Source of the DNA: Elusimicrobia bacterium GWA2_51_34
GTDB lineage: Bacteria > Elusimicrobiota > Elusimicrobia > Elusimicrobiales > UBA9959
Reading direction: 5' to 3'
DNA length: 39,626 nt
Assembly (NCBI GenBank): GCA_001799565.1
Contig: MGTS01000004.1
Span: 1 to 39,626, forward strand
Below are positions 14,601-22,619 of this stretch, one piece after another; positions within the stretch are counted from its first letter, which is position 1; each line of letters opens with the position of its first letter. A program made the position numbers and the translations under genes. The notes beneath the pieces were generated by a model. That model saw only the letters and a program-made list of their open reading frames with translations, did no database searches and was not told the DNA's origin.

Positions 14601-16385
14601 CTATTTATCAATCTCGGCGGTTTTAATGGAGAGCGTTTCTTCAAGCGCAGTTATTTCCCCGCCTATGGATTTTACCAGTTCGTAATCCGCGTGCACTTCC
14701 GGTTCCGAAAGTCTGGCGGCGAGCTTATCTATATTTTGCCGTATCAGAGCTATCTCACCCTTTAGTTTTTCGGCCTTGCGCGCCTTCTGGTCCAGAAGTT
14801 TTTTCAGCCGCCGCTCTTCCTTTGACGAATCGGAGCGCGCCGGCCCGGCCGCCGGGGCGCACACAGCGGCAGCCTGCTGCGGCTCAGCCTTGATCTGCTC
14901 CACCCGATACCGGAAATAATCGTAATTACCCGGATACATGGTAACCTTCCCATGTTCAATATGGGCCACATGATCGGCCAGCGCGTTGACAAAGTAAAGG
15001 TCGTGGCTTATAAAACAAAGCGTGCCTTCAAACTCTTTCAAAGCTCCCACAAGCGCCTCCACGCTTGGCATATCAAGGTGCGTTGTGGGCTCATCCATCA
15101 AAAGGACATTCGGCGGGTCCAACAGCAGCTTCACCAGGCTCAGGCGGCTTTTTTCCCCCCCGCTTAATACGCCGCATTTTTTAAAAACATTGTCTCCGGG
15201 AAACAGAAAAGTGCCAAGCACCGTCCTCACCATAAGTTCGGGGTTAAGCCTGTCGTTATCCATCGCTTCCCGCAAAACGGTCCTGTTGGGGTCAAGCACA
15301 CCCTCCCTGTGCTGGGAAAAATAACCGGTCTTTACGTTAAGCCCCGTAACCCGCTCTCCGCTGTCGGGTTCAATCGCACCCGCCAGCATTTTCAAAAGCG
15401 TGGATTTACCGGCGCCGTTATGCCCCACAAAAGCGATCTTCTGGCCTCTTTGCAATTCAAAATTAAAATTTTTATAAACCTGTATAGGCTCGCGCCCGGG
15501 CACGGCGTATATTTTGCTGACATTTTTTAGCTCAAGCGACTTCGCGCCTGTGCGGGCCGGCTGCGGGAACCTGATCTTTACGGTTTTCGCCTCAACTGGC
15601 AGCTCTACGCGCTCAAGCTTATCAAGGCGTTTTATCATGCTTTGCACCCGGGCGGCCGTGGAGTAGCGCACGCGGTTCCTGGCTATAAAATCCTCCATGT
15701 CCGCAATTTCGTCCTGCTGCTGCTTCCAGGCGGACAGGAGTTTTTCCTTTTCCATTTCCCGCTGGGCCAGGAAAAATTCATAATCTCCGTGGTAAACTTT
15801 AAGAGTTTTATCCTGCAGCGAGACTATGGCGCTGCAGACCGTGTTTATAAATGTTCTGTCGTGCGAGATGACAAGCACCGCGCCTGGATAATACGCCAGA
15901 TAGTCTTCAAGCCATAATAGCGAATCCAGGTCCAGATGGTTGGTGGGCTCATCCAGAAGCAGAAGGTCCGGTTTTTTTATAAGAAGGCGCGCCATCGCCA
16001 CCCGCATAGCCCAGCCGCCGCTTAAAGTGTTGACTATTCTGTTGAAATCGGAAACTTTAAACCCCAGCCCCATCAGCACGGCTTTAGCCCCCGCCTCAAG
16101 CCGGCTGTCAAAGGCGTCCAGGCCCTCAAGCGTTTCTTCCAGCACCGTACGTTCTGAAACCGGGGCGTTTTCCTGCGGCAGGTAGCCCGCCACAATGCCT
16201 TTTTTAAACTGTATCTCGCCGTCGTCCGCTTCCTCTTCGCGCAGCATCATTTTGAAAAGCGTTGATTTGCCCGCGCCATTAGGCCCCACCAGCGCAAAAC
16301 GCTCGCCGTCGTTTATCTGCAGCGAAGCGCCTTCAAAAAGCGTCTGCTGGCCGAAAGACTTGTGGATATTACGCAAAGTTATCAT
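14601..16385 (-). CDS. ABC-F family ribosomal ATPase
   Basis: A 594-residue protein with two ABC domains and no membrane part. The start is the ATG at 16383-16385, because the protein then begins MITLRNIHKSFG as in the family; a longer frame to 16406 adds seven unlikely residues. The first domain has Walker A GPNGAGKST, signature LSGGWAMRVAMA and Walker B LLLDEPTNHLD. The linker holds the P-site tRNA-interacting motif region (FLAQREMEKEKLLSAWKQQQDEIADMEDFI, coiled). The second domain has GHNGAGKST, LSGGEKSRLSL and LLMDEPTTHLD. The last 80 residues form a charged coiled-coil. ABC-F proteins act on the ribosomal E site. The length and C-terminal coil suit the Uup/YfmR branch, but the exact member is not resolved. 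Confidence 0.9.
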   Translation of the reverse strand: MITLRNIHKSFGQQTLFEGASLQINDGERFALVGPNGAGKSTLFKMMLREEEADDGEIQFKKGIVAGYLPQENAPVSERTVLEETLEGLDAFDSRLEAGAKAVLMGLGFKVSDFNRIVNTLSGGWAMRVAMARLLIKKPDLLLLDEPTNHLDLDSLLWLEDYLAYYPGAVLVISHDRTFINTVCSAIVSLQDKTLKVYHGDYEFFLAQREMEKEKLLSAWKQQQDEIADMEDFIARNRVRYSTAARVQSMIKRLDKLERVELPVEAKTVKIRFPQPARTGAKSLELKNVSKIYAVPGREPIQVYKNFNFELQRGQKIAFVGHNGAGKSTLLKMLAGAIEPDSGERVTGLNVKTGYFSQHREGVLDPNRTVLREAMDNDRLNPELMVRTVLGTFLFPGDNVFKKCGVLSGGEKSRLSLVKLLLDPPNVLLMDEPTTHLDMPSVEALVGALKEFEGTLCFISHDLYFVNALADHVAHIEHGKVTMYPGNYDYFRYRVEQIKAEPQQAAAVCAPAAGPARSDSSKEERRLKKLLDQKARKAEKLKGEIALIRQNIDKLAARLSEPEVHADYELVKSIGGEITALEETLSIKTAEIDK

Positions 16386-16500
16386 AAAATAAGCCGACGG
16401 ACACACCGTAACTTTGTCCCGAATCTGGAGGGAAGAAGAAGGGCTCCCTCATGGGAGCCGTAAAAAGTTAAGGACTTCTCCGGCAAAGCGCTATATGATG

Positions 16501-16528
16501 ATTTTAGCATTTTACAAAGCGCTTGCAA
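16501..16528 (-). promoter_or_regulatory. possible promoter for the ABC-F/TypA gene cluster
   Basis: On the minus strand, TTGCAA (16523-16528), a 16-base spacer and TAAAAT (16501-16506) resemble a sigma-70 promoter about 115 bases upstream of the ABC-F start. A strong short hairpin (GGCTCCC-TCAT-GGGAGCC, 16441-16458) lies between it and the gene in the leader. It lacks a T run, so it is not a clean terminator. Confidence 0.35.
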
Positions 16529-16636
16529 AACGCTTTTCGGGAGAGCCGGGTGTGCGGCACAAAGGCAGGGTTAAGATTGCGGGTATATTTAGAATGCGGG
16601 TTGGATCGCTAATTTGTAATTACGGTTGTTTTTCAG

Positions 16637-16915
16637 TTAACTATTTCTATTTCCCTTCGCTTTACTTCGCGCCATAGCGGCCTTGGCCCCGGCGGACCGG
16701 CTTTTTATGCTGGCTTCCCGTTTCAAAGCCTGGGACTTGCTTGAGCGCCTTTCGTTCCATACAAGTTTTACCGGACCGAAACTGCGGGTATAGCGCGCGC
16801 CGGTTCCGTTATTGTGCGCTTTTAATCTGGCTGGAATATCCTTGGTTATGCCGGTATAAAACGCGCCGTTGGCGCATTTCAACATATAAACGAACCAGAA
16901 ATCAGGCTTTGTCAT
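16637..16915 (-). CDS. GIY-YIG nuclease-domain protein
   Basis: A 92-residue protein from the ATG at 16913-16915. An extended frame to 16951 overlaps the upstream gene too far. It begins MTKPDFWFVYMLKC, and the GIY-YIG core follows: VYMLKCANGAFYTGITKD (Tyr in VYM and the YTG pair), RLKAHNNGTGARYTRSFGP with the catalytic Arg, and WNERRSSKSQALKRE with the conserved Glu. It is the short single-domain YhbQ/UPF0213 type. The function of this type is not settled. It overlaps the end of the PAP2 gene by 14 bases, so the two are probably co-transcribed. Confidence 0.85.
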   Translation of the reverse strand: MTKPDFWFVYMLKCANGAFYTGITKDIPARLKAHNNGTGARYTRSFGPVKLVWNERRSSKSQALKREASIKSRSAGAKAAMARSKAKGNRNS

Positions 16916-17462
16916 CTTTTTGGGCGACGGAAAGCGCGATTCGTATTTCAACCAGAACGAGCAGATATCCGAAAGCCGAGCCTAAAACCGCGCCGGAAAT
17001 CACATCGGCGGGATAATGCACTCCGCAATAAATTCTGGACAGCCCGACAAGCGCCGCCGCCGTTAAAAACCAGATCCCGGTTTTTTTACCGAACACCGAG
17101 CTTAAATAAACCGCCGCCATGAACGCCGCGAAGGCATGCCCCGACGGAAATGAGAGGTTGGTTTTAACAAAAAGAACCCGGGCGTCCGGAAGCGCTACGC
17201 AGGGCCGGAGGCGGTGGAAAAATTCTTTAATCAGTTCAACGCCCCAGCCGCCAACGGAATAACCAGAAAGCAGCACAAAGCCCGGCAGCCTGTTTCTGGG
17301 ATTGCGGCCAAAGATCAGGGCAAATGACCCCAGTACTATTACAATAACAAGCCCGTTTTCCGGCAAGGAGGCTAAAAAATCAAAAATTTCATTTATAAAA
17401 CCGGCGTTGATAAAATGGAAAATTTTTAAATCCAGAGCTTTCAGATATTCCATGCAGGACAT
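16902..17462 (-). CDS. PAP2-family membrane phosphatase
   Basis: A 186-residue integral membrane protein with about five membrane segments. The three acid-phosphatase motifs are present: KEFFHRLRP near residue 80, SFPSGHAFAAF near residue 106 with the catalytic His, and SRIYCGVHYPADVISGAVLG near residue 142 with the nucleophile His and Asp. Its place in the membrane and size match undecaprenyl-pyrophosphate phosphatase or phosphatidylglycerophosphatase-like enzymes; the lipid substrate cannot be told apart. Two ATGs (codons 1 and 4) could start it. The gene end overlaps the GIY-YIG gene. Confidence 0.85.
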   Translation of the reverse strand: MSCMEYLKALDLKIFHFINAGFINEIFDFLASLPENGLVIVIVLGSFALIFGRNPRNRLPGFVLLSGYSVGGWGVELIKEFFHRLRPCVALPDARVLFVKTNLSFPSGHAFAAFMAAVYLSSVFGKKTGIWFLTAAALVGLSRIYCGVHYPADVISGAVLGSAFGYLLVLVEIRIALSVAQKDDKA

Positions 17463-17541
17463 TTTAGCATTTGCGGATTTACACCGCGCCGTCCGTCCCC
17501 GTCACCGAACGCCAGTGCGCAAAGTGCGGCATGGTTCCTAT

Positions 17542-18033
17542 TTAGCCGATAGTCTTCACTTTATAGCCCGAAGCTTCCAGCTCGGTTTTGACAAAAGCCC
17601 TGTGGTCACCCTGTAGTTCCAGAACGCCCAGCTTCACCGTTCCCCCCACACCCAGGCGCTTCTTGAACTTTTTTAAAAGTTCTTCCTTGCCGGCCGGGTG
17701 CATGGGCAGTTTTTCCACTAAAGTAAGCCCGCTTCCTTTTCCTCCCCTGCGAAAAGATACCCGCACGGGCTCGGTCTGCGTCCTTTTCTTCGGCGCGCCG
17801 GCAACAAGCCCCGCCCTTTTGTCTCGCATACCATCCTCCATGATGATACTGGCCTGCTCCGCCTTAGGCGGACTACCCGCAGCTGATACAGTTCCATCAA
17901 TAGTCGACTGCTTTTTATTACAAAAGAGCGGGGCAAGCCCCTCGGGGCACCCGCAGGGGGAGCGGCGGCAATCCGGGCAGATCATATTGCCGTCGGGCCC
18001 GCTGGAATAAACCACTCGTTCATTATCTTTCAC
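17542..18033 (-). CDS. bacterial SUI1/eIF1-type translation protein (YciH-like)
   Basis: A 163-residue protein. The N-terminus carries a Cys-rich block (MICPDCRRSPCGCPEG near residues 16-31), likely a zinc site. An extended, low-complexity linker of about 60 residues follows, then the SUI1 fold (RVSFRRGGKGSGLTLVEKL, and LLKKFKKRLGVGGTVKLGVLELQGDHRAFV). The C-terminal part matches YciH/eIF1, which binds the small ribosomal subunit near the P site. YciH is about 108 residues; the extra length is in the linker. It stands alone with a 79-base gap before the PAP2 gene. Confidence 0.85.
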   Translation of the reverse strand: MKDNERVVYSSGPDGNMICPDCRRSPCGCPEGLAPLFCNKKQSTIDGTVSAAGSPPKAEQASIIMEDGMRDKRAGLVAGAPKKRTQTEPVRVSFRRGGKGSGLTLVEKLPMHPAGKEELLKKFKKRLGVGGTVKLGVLELQGDHRAFVKTELEASGYKVKTIG

Positions 18034-18222
18034 ATTATCACCGCCTATTTCATCAAAAAATCAGAGTTTATACTTCAATACTCCCGCATTAATATTATCA
18101 CATATCCCGCTGAAAAGCTGAAAGCTGGGACCGGTTGAAAGACTTAAATTTTTATATTACAAGAACAAAATAGACGGAGCGCGCTCTCTTAAGGCGGCGT
18201 AAAAAGCTTCTTTGATAGGTGT

Positions 18223-19236
18223 TTACTTGGAAAAACCTGTTTCAACTAGGTTGGAGAACTGATCCAGGCGGCAATCCTCTCCGTAGGCGCTCCAGTAGAG
18301 CTCCCCGGTTTCAACGTCCACCAGCTTTACGTGATACGCGCATACCTGCCCGCCGTACGCGGTCCCCATCAGCACCGCGCGAAGTCCGGCAATTTTTCCC
18401 AGTTGGGCCATATCCTGCGCGCGGGTCGCCCCGTTCAGGGAAATTTTCTGTTCCAGAAGTATCTTTTCGAGCTGCTGGCGGTCCACCACGTCGTAGCCGG
18501 CTTTAAGCAGGATCCCCGCGGCTTTATCCGCCCAGGCGCCGCCGTCGCTGTTGTCGTTGCCGCCTGAAAACGCGTATGCGCCCACGCGCATGCCCTTTTC
18601 CGCGCGCAGCGCGGTGTTAAAGGCTATGGCCGCCCCGGAGGATTCCTCGTAGGCCGGTTTCACCGATTTCCAGCCGCCGTCGCGCAGCGTGCCTTCCAGG
18701 GATCTCCTGAGCTGGACGTTTACGGCACGGCCTTCCCGCGCGACGCTAAGCGCCGCGTCCTTTTCATTGGACACGCTCCACACCACGCGCGCGGTGGCCG
18801 CGTCCAGAAGCCTTACGGAAACAGGCGCGGGCTCGGACATCTTAGCCGCGCCGGTCATGGTATATGAGTAGTAGGGTTCGCGCGGATTTGGCCTGCCCAG
18901 AACCAGGCCTTCCACGCCAAGAAGTTCGCCTATTTTAGGCGCTTCGGAAGGGTTGACTATGCCGTTTATGGAAAGCCCCTGCTCTTTAAGGAGCGCCTCT
19001 ACACTGCCCCGCTCAACAACACGGTAGCCCAGTGAAAGCAGAAGCGTTTCCCATTCGCCGGTTATGCGGCCCTGCGCCGGGGCGGCGCCGAAAGGGACAA
19101 CCGCCACTTTCCTTACGGACGCCAGGGCGGCGCTGGGGTTGCGCGTTATTTGCAGACTGCCGCCGCACGCGCTGAGGGCCAGCGCCGTAAAAACAAGCGC
19201 GGCCCCGCGTATGCGGCTTTTAAAACCGGCGTTCAT
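18223..19236 (-). CDS. CsgG-like outer-membrane-associated lipoprotein
   Basis: A 337-residue lipoprotein with a signal peptide and lipobox LSAC (Cys24). The body has two similar halves: GYRVVERGSVEALLKEQGLSINGIVNPSEAPKIGELLGVEGLVLG (near residue 72) and GYDVVDRQQLEKILLEQKISLNGATRAQDMAQLGKIAGLRAVLMG (near residue 247). This alpha-beta motif is the one seen in CsgG/HfaB/LpoB-type lipoproteins. In those, one copy binds a partner at the outer membrane; here it is duplicated. The partner is unknown. It is followed after 5 bases by the second lipoprotein gene upstream on the same strand, so the two form an operon. Confidence 0.75.
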   Translation of the reverse strand: MNAGFKSRIRGAALVFTALALSACGGSLQITRNPSAALASVRKVAVVPFGAAPAQGRITGEWETLLLSLGYRVVERGSVEALLKEQGLSINGIVNPSEAPKIGELLGVEGLVLGRPNPREPYYSYTMTGAAKMSEPAPVSVRLLDAATARVVWSVSNEKDAALSVAREGRAVNVQLRRSLEGTLRDGGWKSVKPAYEESSGAAIAFNTALRAEKGMRVGAYAFSGGNDNSDGGAWADKAAGILLKAGYDVVDRQQLEKILLEQKISLNGATRAQDMAQLGKIAGLRAVLMGTAYGGQVCAYHVKLVDVETGELYWSAYGEDCRLDQFSNLVETGFSK

Positions 19237-19241
19237 TTATT

Positions 19242-19727
19242 TTACTCTGCAGAGCCGGCGTCGGTTCTTATGGAGAACGCTTTGCCCTGCACGGTAACGC
19301 ACTCCTCGCGGTAGAACAGGGGGACGGAAGTCTTCTTCAGCGTCCTGACCCTTACGGAGAGCAGCGCGTCGGCGCCGGGTACTTTTTCCAGGGCCTCATA
19401 AGTGGCCTCTTGGATCACCTGCGGCTGTCCGCCGAAGAAAGTGCCTATTATGGGAAGGGAGGCCAAAAAGCTTCCGCCGCCGCCCTCAACCCCGGAAACT
19501 GTTTTTGTGGGCACGCCGCTGAACCAGGGAAGCTTTCCGCCGAGGAAATACTTCGCGCAGGCTTCGCCCTTGGTGTCTCCCAGAACCTTATACTCGTTCC
19601 TGTTAAGAGGCATGATCTCCACGCCGGAACTCACCCTGTTTATGGGATAGGTTTTGCTTATGGAAGTGCAACCCGTCAACCCTATTACGGCCAGACCTAC
19701 GACCGCCAATATCGCTTTGTTGTTCAT
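19242..19727 (-). CDS. small lipoprotein of unknown function
   Basis: A 161-residue protein with a signal peptide and lipobox LTGC (Cys20). After it, the chain begins TSISKTYPINRVSSGVEIMPLNRNEYKVLGDTKGEACAKYFLGGKLPWFS and ends in beta-rich LLSVRVRTLKKTSVPLFYREECVTVQGKAF. I do not recognise the family. It lies 5 bases upstream of the CsgG-like lipoprotein gene and very likely acts with it in the outer envelope. Low-complexity or damage signs are absent. Confidence 0.7.
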   Translation of the reverse strand: MNNKAILAVVGLAVIGLTGCTSISKTYPINRVSSGVEIMPLNRNEYKVLGDTKGEACAKYFLGGKLPWFSGVPTKTVSGVEGGGGSFLASLPIIGTFFGGQPQVIQEATYEALEKVPGADALLSVRVRTLKKTSVPLFYREECVTVQGKAFSIRTDAGSAE

Positions 19728-19766
19728 TTCTATTATTCCTCCGTGATTTCTTTAATCCGCTTCCCG

Positions 19767-20603
19767 CTAAAAACCGAATGAAACTCCGACACCCATATTA
19801 TCTATCCCGGCGAAAGAGCCGGTTTCCGGCATGTGCTTATACTCCGCAAAGATCCCGAAACCGCTGTCGGAAAGCCTTATCGCCCCGCCCACGCCCGCTA
19901 TCCAGGTAGTTGTGGTCGCGCTTTTCTTTGTGTCATATAACCCGGACGACGAGGTGAACGTCCAAGTATTATAATCGTCATGTTGTGTGGTGTACGACCC
20001 GGTTTCGGTATAGTCATAACTCACCATCGCCGGTCCGCCGTAAACGTAATACGAGAGGTTCTTAATAGGCATGGTAAAAACAAGGGAACCGAACAGCACA
20101 TTGGCTTCCGTTGTGCGGTATTTGTCACCATCGGTAGAGTCCACAATCAAGCCGGCATATGAGTAGTCGTAAATCCAGTCATTGCGCGTTTCGGAATACT
20201 TTATATAACCGATGTTCCAGGAAGTCCCCGCGCCGGGCTTTGTATATTTAATCTCCAGATATGAATTAGTTGTCGTGTCCAGGGCGTCCGCGTCATAAAA
20301 ACTGGCGAGGGACGTAATATCAAGGCGCGCACCCGATCCCCTGCTCTCAGCGGATTTCCCCAGGAAGCCGGTATGTCGCACGGAGTTGTTTTTTGCAAAG
20401 GCGTAGTGGACCTTTGCCTTATCCGGGTTTTCCCACTTAAAGCCGAGCATAGTCTTTGAGCTATAGCGCCCGGACATCCATTCCATAATATTGTCGGGGA
20501 ACGCTTTCTGCGTTGAAGTTTTTTGCGGGGAGTAATCAGCGGCAAAAATGCAGGCCGGAAACAGAAAGACCGCCGCGGTGAAAATATTTAGAAGTAGCTT
20601 CAT
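19767..20603 (-). CDS. outer-membrane beta-barrel protein
   Basis: A 278-residue protein read from the ATG at 20601-20603, which has a GGAGG site five bases upstream. A longer frame to 21260 runs antisense through the divergent barrel gene and is rejected. The signal peptide is residues 1-20 (ends CIFAAD). The mature part alternates polar and aromatic residues in strand-length stretches (TNSYLEIKYTKP, SWNIGYIKYSE, WIYDYSYAGLIVD). It ends VGVSFGF, a C-terminal aromatic typical of barrels recognised by the Bam machine. Eight to ten strands are plausible. The function is unknown. It is divergent from the POTRA-barrel gene across a 139-base promoter region. Confidence 0.75.
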   Translation of the reverse strand: MKLLLNIFTAAVFLFPACIFAADYSPQKTSTQKAFPDNIMEWMSGRYSSKTMLGFKWENPDKAKVHYAFAKNNSVRHTGFLGKSAESRGSGARLDITSLASFYDADALDTTTNSYLEIKYTKPGAGTSWNIGYIKYSETRNDWIYDYSYAGLIVDSTDGDKYRTTEANVLFGSLVFTMPIKNLSYYVYGGPAMVSYDYTETGSYTTQHDDYNTWTFTSSSGLYDTKKSATTTTWIAGVGGAIRLSDSGFGIFAEYKHMPETGSFAGIDNMGVGVSFGF

Positions 20604-20634
20604 GCTCCCTCCGGTGCTGTCGACATGGCATAGA

Positions 20635-20663
20635 GTTAAACACTTTAAGGTTCGCAGTGTCAA
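20635..20663 (-). promoter_or_regulatory. promoter of the minus-strand barrel gene
   Basis: TTGACA (20658-20663), a 17-base spacer and TTTAAC (20635-20640) lie 32 to 60 bases upstream of the barrel ATG. The -35 is perfect and the -10 matches at four of six positions. It is in the shared region with the divergent plus-strand gene, which itself has a TATAAT at 20726-20731 but no clear -35. Confidence 0.5.
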
Positions 20664-20742
20664 GGTTTGTCGTCGTGCCACACCCGAAACATACAAAATC
20701 CCCGAAAGTCGGACTTCTGAAATTCTATAATGGAACTTATGC

Positions 20743-22152
20743 ATGCTGATTAAAAAAAACGGACGTGTCCGCCGGGGTCTGGCGGCTCTTCCATTCCACT
20801 TTTTAGCGTTTCCTTTGTGCCTTCTCCCGGCAGCCTCACAGACTTTGACGGTTCCCGCAGCCCCTGCCCGCATAGAGCGGATAATCTTCCGGGGCAACCG
20901 CACCGACGAAAAGCTGCTGCGCAAACACCTCCCTTTTTCCGAGGGAGACCCCCTGAGCCCTTCCACTTTAAAAGACGCGCAGACCAGCCTTTGGAACATG
21001 CGCCAGTTCAAGCAGGTAGATGTTTCCTCCTCCGCGATTCCGGGCGGGAACGCGGAAATATCTATAAACGTGACGGATGGCTGGTATCTGGTGCCGCTTC
21101 CGTTCTTTACCGGCGGAAGCGGAGGCGGGCGCGGTGGAATTGTCCTGATCGGGAGGAATATTTTCAGGCAGACGGAATCGCTTATGGCCTCGGCCTTCTC
21201 AAGTTCCGCCGGTTCCAGCGCCGCCCTCGCCCTGCGGCGCGAAAAATGGTCGCTTAGCACGGCCGTCCGGCGGCGCTCTATTACCGAGCGACACTACGCC
21301 GACGGGGCTTTCAGCGCGGGCTCCGGCTTCGGTCCCCCCCCGGACGAAAGAGATCCGTCAAGGTACGGAATTGTCGCCAATAGTTATCACAAAACCACGG
21401 ATGAAACCGCGGTCGCAGCGGGCATACCGCTCACACGCGGCTCCGGCCGCCGGAGCGGGCTGTCGGCAACTTTCGGCTGGGAGCATTCCGAACTGAAATA
21501 TTCGGCCCCCTCGCCAGGCCTGCCCGGTGACGCCGGGCGCCAGGGCCGGGCTTTTGTCTCCCTTAAGTCCGGGCATGACGGTACTGGCGCTGCCGAAGCG
21601 ATAGGCGCGATCTTCGGCTTCGGCCTGGCCGACATGGAAAGGCGGCTTGCGCCTCTTCCCGCCCCCAGTTTCGCTTCCGGCGCAGAAACCTCCTATCATA
21701 GGGGGGCCGCGTGGACCGGCTCCGATTTCAGCTACGGCTATCTTCTGGCGCAGTGGGACGGCACGCTGAGCTGGGGCACCCACCGCAGCCTTTCCCTGCG
21801 CCTTGCGGGCGGACACGGCAAAGACCTTCCGCCCAACCGTCTTCTGGCCACGGGCCGTGAAACAGGTCTTTCCGGCAATTATGCAAGGGAGTTCCGCGGA
21901 GCCTCGGCGACGGGAGCGAGCCTGGTATATTCCCATCCATTCCGGATAACCCGGAGAGGGATGTGGCAGGGGGCTTTGTTCGTGGAGGCGGCCCGGGCAT
22001 GGGGCGCCGCGGCGGCGGGCGGCAAAACCGGCGCAGGCGCCAGCTTCTGGTACAAGTTCTGGAGATTTCCACTGCCGCTTGGCTTTTCCTGCACTTACTC
22101 TTTAGACGACAGAGACCCGCAGGTTTCCGCTGCCCTGGGCGGGAGATTCTAG
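20743..22152 (+). CDS. one-POTRA outer-membrane barrel (Omp85/BamA-like, short)
   Basis: A 469-residue exported protein. The signal peptide covers residues about 10-32. One POTRA domain follows: IERIIFRGNRTDEKLLRKHLPFSEGDPLSPSTLKDAQTSLWNMRQFKQVDVSS (residues about 43-97) ends in the typical beta-strand pair. The remaining 350 residues are barrel strands, and the chain ends SAALGGRF with a terminal Phe. BamA and TamA have more POTRA domains and are longer, so this is a reduced relative, perhaps helping a specific passenger such as the neighbouring barrel or lipoproteins. A strong terminator lies about 120 bases after the stop. Confidence 0.72.
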   Translation: MLIKKNGRVRRGLAALPFHFLAFPLCLLPAASQTLTVPAAPARIERIIFRGNRTDEKLLRKHLPFSEGDPLSPSTLKDAQTSLWNMRQFKQVDVSSSAIPGGNAEISINVTDGWYLVPLPFFTGGSGGGRGGIVLIGRNIFRQTESLMASAFSSSAGSSAALALRREKWSLSTAVRRRSITERHYADGAFSAGSGFGPPPDERDPSRYGIVANSYHKTTDETAVAAGIPLTRGSGRRSGLSATFGWEHSELKYSAPSPGLPGDAGRQGRAFVSLKSGHDGTGAAEAIGAIFGFGLADMERRLAPLPAPSFASGAETSYHRGAAWTGSDFSYGYLLAQWDGTLSWGTHRSLSLRLAGGHGKDLPPNRLLATGRETGLSGNYAREFRGASATGASLVYSHPFRITRRGMWQGALFVEAARAWGAAAAGGKTGAGASFWYKFWRFPLPLGFSCTYSLDDRDPQVSAALGGRF

Positions 22153-22228
22153 CAGCCTGTCCGGCATAAGATTTTCATGCCGGAATCGGCCGTCTTACGG
22201 GCATATCTACGATCTGGAAAATAAGTGT

Positions 22229-22551
22229 TTCGAATCCCCTTGACCGCGCTTCCACTTTCTTGAAACTAACCCCTGCAGTATTTTACCTGTTTCTCCAATG
22301 AGAAACGGGTAAATCTGCGGGGGTTTTTCTGTGCCTTTTTGCGCGTTTTAATCAAGGGGATTCGAACTTTTTTAGGCCTTTATAACGCCCAAAAGAGTGT
22401 TTTCTGCCGTCGGTCAATTTTTTCCCGGCTACCAGGTCTTTCCTCCTAACCACCCCATAAAAGCAAAAACTGCCAGGACTTCCCGGCAGTCTCGTAAGAG
22501 TTCGTTTTTGGCCCCCCTTGTTCTGGTAATCAACACCCAAAAAAAACGAAC
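22229..22551. repeat. accessory-module repeat element, copy A (fills the gap after the barrel gene)
   Basis: The region from 22153 to 22619 holds no gene. It carries a perfect 15-bp inverted pair, TTCGAATCCCCTTGA at 22229-22243 and TCAAGGGGATTCGAA at 22352-22366, followed by TTTTTT. A second inverted pair lies 134 bases on, GTTCGTTTTTG at 22500-22510 and its inverse at 22539-22551. The terminator hairpin lies between the first two arms. The same two inverted pairs recur in copy B, and the first in copy C. Confidence 0.75.
22270..22328 (+). terminator. long terminator-like hairpin after the POTRA-barrel gene
   Basis: A long imperfect stem (CCCCTGCAG... through GTTTCTC, loop CAAT, GAGAAAC ... 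CTGCGGGGG) is followed by TTTTT on the plus strand. It would end transcription of the barrel gene. It lies between the two arms of repeat element A, as if inserted in it or part of it. Confidence 0.75.
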
Positions 22552-22619
22552 TTGTTACACGAAATTGTTTGGCATTTGACCACGAGAAGTATTAGGCCTT
22601 AATATTTACACCCAAAGCA

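Noticed and set aside
20604-21260. N-terminal extension of the minus-strand barrel frame by about 219 residues
   Set aside because: It runs antisense through the POTRA-barrel gene; the internal ATG at 20601-20603 has a signal peptide and ribosome site.
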